Positions 34,242 through 38,420 of a DNA stretch of 38,420 nt are shown in pieces. Made by a program: the position numbers and the translations under genes. The notes beneath the pieces were generated by a model, which did not search any database, was not told where the DNA came from, and was given only the letters and a program-made list of their open reading frames with translations. Origin of the DNA: Nitrospira sp. UW-LDO-01 (GTDB lineage Bacteria > Nitrospirota > Nitrospiria > Nitrospirales > Nitrospiraceae); assembly GCA_002254365.1 (NCBI GenBank), contig NIUT01000003.1, positions 1-38,420 of the forward strand, in the 5' to 3' direction. Every line of letters starts with the position of its first letter. Position 1 is the stretch's first letter.

Positions 34242-35422
34242 CGACCTCACGCAGTTTCGCACTGATCTGCACGGTCGGTATTTTTTCCTTCATCAGCTAC
34301 AACATGGTGCGGATGCCGGCACTCTCCTTGTTTGCCGAATCGCTCGGCGCGAGTCCTGAGCGGATCGGTCTGATCGTGTCGGTGTCCACTCTCACGGGTG
34401 TGCTGCTGAAGCTTCCGTCCGGCGCCCTGTCCGATATCTATGGACGGCGTCTGTTGCTCAAGATTGGTGTGGTGGCCTTTGGCTTGCCACCGTTTCTCTA
34501 TCTTTTCGTTACGGATCTGAATGCATTGACGGCGCTTCGGTTTCTGCACGGCCTTGCGACGGCCATTTTCGCGCCAAGCGCCCTGGCCACGGTAGCAGAA
34601 CTCTATCGTGAGCGGCGTGGTGCGGCACTCGGGACCTATACGGCCTGTACACAGTCCGGTTCGCTCTTAGGTCCCTTTCTCGGTGGCTATCTGATCCATG
34701 CGGCAGGGTTTTCAGCCGCGTTCACCACATCCGGCATCTTCGGCTGTATCGGCATGCTGTTGTTCTATAGCTTGCATCTTGACGTTGCGGTGCCGCAACG
34801 GAAGGAACAGGGGATGGCCGTCGTGTTGTCTGAAATGTGGAAGGGGTTTACCGCCGTTGCGAAAAATCGCAAGGTACTGATTACCAGTATCACGGATGCC
34901 GCCAAGATGATTGCGAACGGCGCCTTGATGGCATTCCTCCCGCTCTATGGCGTCGCGGCCGGTTTGAACCCGGGAGAAGTTGGTCTCTTGTTTACCGTGC
35001 AAGCCGGTACCTCCTTCTTCTCGAAGCCGATTATGGGTCGGGTATCCGACCGGGTCGGGCGTCAGCCACTGATCATTCTTGGGCTCTGTATTTGCGCGGC
35101 AACCTTCGTCTGTATTCCACAGGTTTCGATGTTCCCAATCCTGCTCCTGCTGTCTGCTGGGTTTGGTTTTGGCGAAGCCGTGGTTTCGTCCTCTTCGTCA
35201 GCGCTTGTCGCGGACAGTTCGGAATTCAAGCGGCTTGGCGCCGGCATGGGCATGCAGGGGACCATCATGGATATCGGCCATGCTTGCGGCCCGCTGCTGG
35301 CTGGTCTGTTGATTGCGAATCTCAGTTATCCCATGGCCTTCGCCATCATCGCCGGGATCCAATTGATCGCGGCCGGCATATTTTGGGTGACGATCACTCG
35401 GATGGAGGCCGTACCATCGTGA
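34238..35422 (+). CDS. MFS transporter
   Basis: 394 residues with about 12 hydrophobic segments in two halves. The MFS A-loop signature appears as GALSDIYGRRLLLKIG after helix 2 and again in the second half as GRVSDRVGRQPLIILG. A central cytoplasmic loop (VPQRKEQGMAVVLSEMWKGF) separates the halves. Sequence style is of drug/metabolite efflux-type MFS proteins; substrate cannot be inferred. Because it lies between ribD and ribE, export or uptake of a flavin or its precursor is a speculation only. It starts at the ATGA overlap with the preceding gene; a 38-residue peptide gene begins 27 nt after its stop. Confidence 0.88.
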   Translation: MTTSRSFALICTVGIFSFISYNMVRMPALSLFAESLGASPERIGLIVSVSTLTGVLLKLPSGALSDIYGRRLLLKIGVVAFGLPPFLYLFVTDLNALTALRFLHGLATAIFAPSALATVAELYRERRGAALGTYTACTQSGSLLGPFLGGYLIHAAGFSAAFTTSGIFGCIGMLLFYSLHLDVAVPQRKEQGMAVVLSEMWKGFTAVAKNRKVLITSITDAAKMIANGALMAFLPLYGVAAGLNPGEVGLLFTVQAGTSFFSKPIMGRVSDRVGRQPLIILGLCICAATFVCIPQVSMFPILLLLSAGFGFGEAVVSSSSSALVADSSEFKRLGAGMGMQGTIMDIGHACGPLLAGLLIANLSYPMAFAIIAGIQLIAAGIFWVTITRMEAVPS

Positions 35423-35449
35423 GGGTGGATGGGCTATAATCGAAAAACT

Positions 35450-35566
35450 ATGAAAGAAATTGCGACGGAAAATCTTGTGATAGGTGGGTTAGCCGGTTTG
35501 GGTGTGCTGGTATTGCTTGTGCTGTTTATCTATGTGGTGAAACAGATCATCATGAGGAAAGACTGA
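35450..35566 (+). CDS. 38-residue single-span membrane peptide
   Basis: A short frame: MKEIATENLVIGGLAGLGVL at the start, then a hydrophobic VLLVLFIYVV and a basic end KQIIMRKD. One membrane helix with an acidic N-side and basic C-side, so N-out/C-in by the positive-inside rule. Its TGA overlaps the ATG of ribE by 1 nt (TGATG at 35564-35568), as expected for a translated upstream gene coupled to ribE. A TATAAT at 35435-35440 lies 10 nt before its ATG but has no good -35 partner, and the upstream ribosome site is weak. Function unknown. Confidence 0.6.
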   Translation: MKEIATENLVIGGLAGLGVLVLLVLFIYVVKQIIMRKD

Positions 35567-36219
35567 TGTTTACTGGTATTGTTGAAGAAATGGGCGGGAT
35601 TACGGTCATGAACAAGTCGCTGGCTGGAGCCAAGCTGACGATTTTGGCTTCGACGGTGATGAGTGATCTGAAAATCGGCGATAGTGTGAGTGTGAATGGA
35701 ATCTGTCTGACGGTCGTCTCGCGAAGCGAACGCGACTTTTCGGTGGAAGTCTCACCTGAAACGCTCTCAGTCACGACGCTCGGTAGTTTCGCTGTGGGCA
35801 TGCCGGTCAATCTTGAACGGGCCATGAAGTTGAATGAACGCATCGGCGGGCATCTGGTGGCTGGTCATGTGGATGGGGTGGGGGTGATCCGCAGCCGGCA
35901 GCAAGACGCCAATGCCATCGTGTTTACCATCGGAGCACCTCCGGAGATTCTGCGCTATTGCGTCGCAAAGGGCTCCATTACCGTCGATGGCATCAGCCTC
36001 ACGATCAATGCCGTGAGCGAGCAAGGATTCAGCGTCGCCATCATTCCACACACGGCAAAGGTGACAATCCTGGGCCTTAAGCAGGTGAATGATACTGTGA
36101 ATCTCGAATCCGACCTCATCGGCAAGTACGTCGAGCGATTGCTTCAAGAACGTGGCCAGCTTTCTAAACCCACCATTAGCATTGATACAGAGTACCTGCA
36201 GAAACGCGGATTGATCTAA
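35566..36219 (+). CDS. ribE: Riboflavin synthase alpha chain
   Basis: 217 residues with the two lumazine-binding repeats typical of the enzyme, roughly 1-97 (MFTGIVEEMG, VSVNGICLTVV, FSVEVSPETL, NLERAMKLNERIGGHLVAGH) and 98-195 (VDGVGVI, GSITVDGISLTIN, FSVAIIPHTA, VNLESDLIGKYVER). The second copy of ...GHVDGVG is intact. It converts two 6,7-dimethyl-8-ribityllumazine molecules into riboflavin. It is read from the TGATG junction with the 38-residue peptide gene. No FMN riboswitch was seen upstream. Confidence 0.95.
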   Translation: MFTGIVEEMGGITVMNKSLAGAKLTILASTVMSDLKIGDSVSVNGICLTVVSRSERDFSVEVSPETLSVTTLGSFAVGMPVNLERAMKLNERIGGHLVAGHVDGVGVIRSRQQDANAIVFTIGAPPEILRYCVAKGSITVDGISLTINAVSEQGFSVAIIPHTAKVTILGLKQVNDTVNLESDLIGKYVERLLQERGQLSKPTISIDTEYLQKRGLI

Positions 36220-36314
36220 ATGGTAGCAGTCAGTATAGGCGGAGCTTGATGGAGTTTTCTGAACGGTAGATGAGTCCGCCTTAACTTTTGGTATCCACAT
36301 TTAGAGAATACTTC

Positions 36315-36872
36315 ATGGCGGAGACGCCATCTTCACCTCGGACTTTTGTCAGTTTCAGCAGTGCGGATAAAGGCCGATATGATCTGATGTGCGCCTGGAA
36401 GGCCCACGAGCATATCGACTTTAACTTCGCCGACTTTCAGCTCGATGAGGCGATCAACTCGCAGAGACCGTCCTACATCAAGTCTGTGTGTGCCGCGAAG
36501 ATCGGACGCGTCGATACCTTTATCCTTCTGATCGGAAACGACACGTACACGAAGACTGTCTTTGTGAAGGACGAGGTCGAGGCCGCAGTTGAGAAGGGAT
36601 GTCGATTGATCGGTGTGAATCTGGACAACTGTAGGTTCAGAGATGAACTGTGTCCAGCCTTCTTTGCAAACGTCGGGGCGCTGTTCGTTCCTTTCTCATC
36701 ACGCATTATCGCTGAAGCGCTCAAGTGGCAGAAGCAGGGTGTTTCACCTTCTTACTACTTTTTCAACGAGGTCTATACACGACTTGGGTATCAGTTTGTT
36801 GGTAACACCGCTGTGTTGCCACCGCCACCCAACCCATTTGGCGGAGGGAACAGGCCGCCATGGGCGAGGTAA
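36315..36872 (+). CDS. TIR-like domain protein (ThsB/DUF1863-type)
   Basis: 185 residues. The N-terminal ~140 residues resemble the ThsB-like TIR family (DUF1863): first strand FVSFSSADKGRYDLM, a helix with AWKA, DFNFADFQLDEA, then TFILLIGNDTYTKTVFVKDEVEAAVEKGCRLIGVNL, the family's LIGxxTxxxxFVxxEI-like core with E87. The C-terminus is low-complexity (PPPPNPFGGG). ThsB proteins sense phage and make cyclic ADP-ribose-type signals that activate ThsA; no ThsA, SMC/CD-NTase or other effector gene is adjacent, so this appears orphan. Start: ATG at 36315 gives the family N-terminus; the longer TTG-started frame is rejected. Flanking gaps are long. Confidence 0.7.
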   Translation: MAETPSSPRTFVSFSSADKGRYDLMCAWKAHEHIDFNFADFQLDEAINSQRPSYIKSVCAAKIGRVDTFILLIGNDTYTKTVFVKDEVEAAVEKGCRLIGVNLDNCRFRDELCPAFFANVGALFVPFSSRIIAEALKWQKQGVSPSYYFFNEVYTRLGYQFVGNTAVLPPPPNPFGGGNRPPWAR

Positions 36873-37185
36873 GAACCTGGGCTTGATCGGGGCCCCAGAA
36901 TGGGAATAGGTATCAGAGAGCTATTTCGTTGCAGGAGGCAATTGGCGGGAAAGTCGGACGGCGATTAATCAGGGGAACGTGGGGACGACCAAAACGACCA
37001 TGTCAGACAAAAGTGCTTTGCCCACATTCTTCTCCGCACTGACTGTATAAGACGACGAGCTGAAAGCGATATTAGAGCAAAACTTGCCTTGTTCCAATGG
37101 AATAGAGTGGACAATCGGTGTGTAGCCACCGATTTAGGCAGATGTGGACGAGCTGCCCAAACATTGTGCGACTAGGAAGGTCAGG
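36873..37185. other. 313-bp intergenic region with a perfect hairpin
   Basis: Between the TIR-like and HEAT-repeat genes. A perfect 8-bp stem, AATCGGTG-TGTAGC-CACCGATT, lies at 37113-37134, ~50 nt before the HEAT start; no T-run follows. A TATAAG at 37046-37051 is a possible -10 without a clear -35. No gene or attC-like GTTRRRY motif was found here. Confidence 0.5.
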
Positions 37186-38031
37186 ATGAGAAACGACGCC
37201 CGATATGAGAACGATGTGACGCCTAGTCGGATGGTAGTGGAGCGATACCGCTCGAAAGTTCACGATGACGAAGGCGATGCGAGCCTCGCACTCGTGCATT
37301 ATCGTGGCGGCCGTGAAGAGTTTGAGTTAGGGATCGAGTGCTTGAGTAGTTCCGATCCGTTGGATCGCGTAACTGGGGCTGACATCTTGGCTCAGTTGGG
37401 TTGGGCAGACCGGAGTTTCCTAGACGAATCGGTTACAGCACTTGTTCGACTGCTCGAAGATGAGAATGAGGAGGTTGTCGCAGCGGCGGCTGTGGCATTG
37501 GGCCATCGCGGACAACCAAACGTAATACCGTCACTCCTCCGGTTCGCAGATCACCTCAGCGCCGTTATTCGGCTTGGCGTCGTACACGGTCTGACAGGAC
37601 ATAGCCATCCTGACGCGATACGCGCCATGATCCGACTATCTTCAGACATCAACCATGATGTCCGCAACTGGGCGACATTTGGACTCGGGTCACAGATCAA
37701 AGATGACACACCCGAGATTCGCGAGGCGTTTCGCGCCAATTTTGGAGATCCCGATCACGAAATCCTGGGCGAGGCGATCGTCGGACTTGCAGAATGGAAA
37801 GATCCAGAGGTTGCAGACATCCTAATTCGCGAATGGGAATCGAGTGAGACTGTGAGTCTGCTCAGTATTGATGCAGCGGGGATTGCGGCGGACGCACGGT
37901 TAATCGAGCATCTGGAGCGGTTCAGAGCCGATCTGTCATTAGAAGAGGACGCATCGTTCAAATCAGCGTTAGATGATGCGATCAGAGCATGCAGAGGAAA
38001 GGCCGAACAAGCCGGCGGACACGTACGGTGA
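37186..38031 (+). CDS. HEAT-repeat protein
   Basis: 281 residues. From ~65 to ~240 there are repeated pairs of helices with the HEAT/PBS-lyase-like pattern: ALVRLLEDENEEVVAAAAVA-LGHRGQ, ALGHRGQPNVIPSLLRFADH, AVIRLGVVHGLTGHSHPDAIRAMIRLSSD, VRNWATFGLGSQIKDD and ILGEAIVGLAEWKDPEVADIL (quoted in segments). Such proteins bind other proteins; function here unknown. ATG at 37186 has TAGGAAGG five nt upstream; the in-frame GTG at 37144 is less well placed. The last codons (GGHVR and stop) lie inside the attC-like hairpin, as in gene-cassette ORFs. Confidence 0.72.
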   Translation: MRNDARYENDVTPSRMVVERYRSKVHDDEGDASLALVHYRGGREEFELGIECLSSSDPLDRVTGADILAQLGWADRSFLDESVTALVRLLEDENEEVVAAAAVALGHRGQPNVIPSLLRFADHLSAVIRLGVVHGLTGHSHPDAIRAMIRLSSDINHDVRNWATFGLGSQIKDDTPEIREAFRANFGDPDHEILGEAIVGLAEWKDPEVADILIREWESSETVSLLSIDAAGIAADARLIEHLERFRADLSLEEDASFKSALDDAIRACRGKAEQAGGHVR

Positions 38032-38070
38032 ACCCTGCGGGTTCACCGACGGTTATCTCCGCCGTTAGGC
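38002..38070 (+). other. attC-like recombination site (candidate)
   Basis: A 69-bp structure: left box GCCGAAC at 38002-38008 and right box GTTAGGC at 38064-38070. The right box fits the attC R' consensus GTTRRRY exactly; the left differs from its complement at one base. Inside are paired blocks GGCGGA/TCCGCC and a long terminal stem CGGTGAACCC/GGGTTCACCG... around a TGC loop (38027-38049). The right flank CGGTTATCTCCGCCGTTAGGC (38050-38070) has the L'-spacer-R' layout seen in cassette attC sites. No integrase gene is in the window, and only one such site was found. A terminator is the alternative reading. Confidence 0.45.
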
Positions 38071-38420
38071 GTTCCCGGTCAACAGAGTGAAAGGGGTCGC
38101 CCATCTCGAAGGCTCCGGTCAAGAGGGCACAGCCGATCATGCCCTCCGTATCCTACAAACGGGGCGAGGTCTCCGACGACGTCTTCCCTCGCCATGGTGG
38201 TCGCGTGACTCCGTCGCATCCCGGTTGTCGTCGTCAGCAGTGTCAGCTCGGATTTGAGCCGCACCAGTCACCCATCAGGATCAAGGCGTGGGAGCGAGCC
38301 CCGTCGGGGATCCACTCCAGCCCCTGGCACCTCGTGCCCCAGACAACCGTCGGTTCCCGGCCGTGTCCAGCATACCTACGCACAGGACGTCTGGCTACCA
38401 GCGGGCTGGCGCCAACCCCA
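38071..38420. other. Terminal 350 bp with no recognised gene
   Basis: One plus-strand frame stays open from ~38090 to the window edge (ATG at 38140, reading MPSVSYKRGEVSDDVFPRHG and onward), but it is arginine/proline/serine-rich and matches nothing known. Short hairpins are present (AGGGCA...TGCCCT at ~38124-38145; CCCCGTCGGGG at ~38299-38309). If the attC-like site is real, this would be the start of the next cassette. Confidence 0.35.

Noticed and set aside
36231-36285. TAGGCGGA...TCCGCCTTA inverted repeat upstream of the TIR-like gene, considered as a second attC or attI
   Set aside because: No GTTRRRY box at the ends and a ~35-nt unstructured loop; kept only as a weak hairpin.

Overview
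The window looks like a piece of chromosome from a Nitrospira-type bacterium (Nitrospirota). This is inferred from overall gene style and content: moderately GC-rich DNA, dense c-di-GMP and two-component signalling genes, a stand-alone periplasmic c-type cytochrome, pyruvate phosphate dikinase, separate glyQ and glyS, an archease-RtcB pair and families of palindromic intergenic repeats. No rRNA or other phylogenetic marker is present, so the assignment is tentative. No tRNA, rRNA, CRISPR array or complete insertion sequence was seen.

Layout. Positions 1-4310 hold the 3' end of a large YDG-repeat surface protein and an AsmA-like envelope protein. A long imperfect inverted repeat (4376-4497) separates these from an M24 peptidase and a translationally coupled archease-rtcB pair (RNA ligation and repair). 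Next come a REC-PAS-GGDEF-EAL protein and a PilZ protein (c-di-GMP). On the minus strand, 10826-16321 is a tight three-gene unit read as TonB-dependent receptor, then a YfiR-like periplasmic protein, then a CHASE8-type sensor hybrid histidine kinase. A gap with two near-identical palindromes follows, then a coupled HDOD-sthA pair (minus), a small coiled-coil exported protein and a cupin (plus), a monoheme cytochrome c, a short animal-type transketolase, and an Rrf2 regulator-TSUP permease pair (all minus).

From 24475 to 36219 every gene is on the plus strand: glyQ, glyS, a small membrane protein, ppdK with an unusual lysine-rich tail, ribD, an exported hydrolase, an exported unknown protein, an MFS transporter, a 38-residue membrane peptide and ribE. 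From ppdK to the MFS gene successive genes overlap by 4 nt, and the peptide overlaps ribE by 1 nt, so this is probably one long transcript carrying central metabolism and half of riboflavin synthesis.

The last 2.2 kb (36220-38420) differs in character: long intergenic gaps, a TIR-like (ThsB/DUF1863-type) gene, a HEAT-repeat gene whose 3' end runs into an attC-like hairpin, and a tail with no recognisable gene. This is the most accessory-looking part. The two strongest candidates for something not well described are (i) the receptor-YfiR-CHASE8 hybrid kinase unit, in which YfiR-type control appears wired to a phosphorelay instead of a diguanylate cyclase, and (ii) the TIR-like/HEAT/attC-like end.
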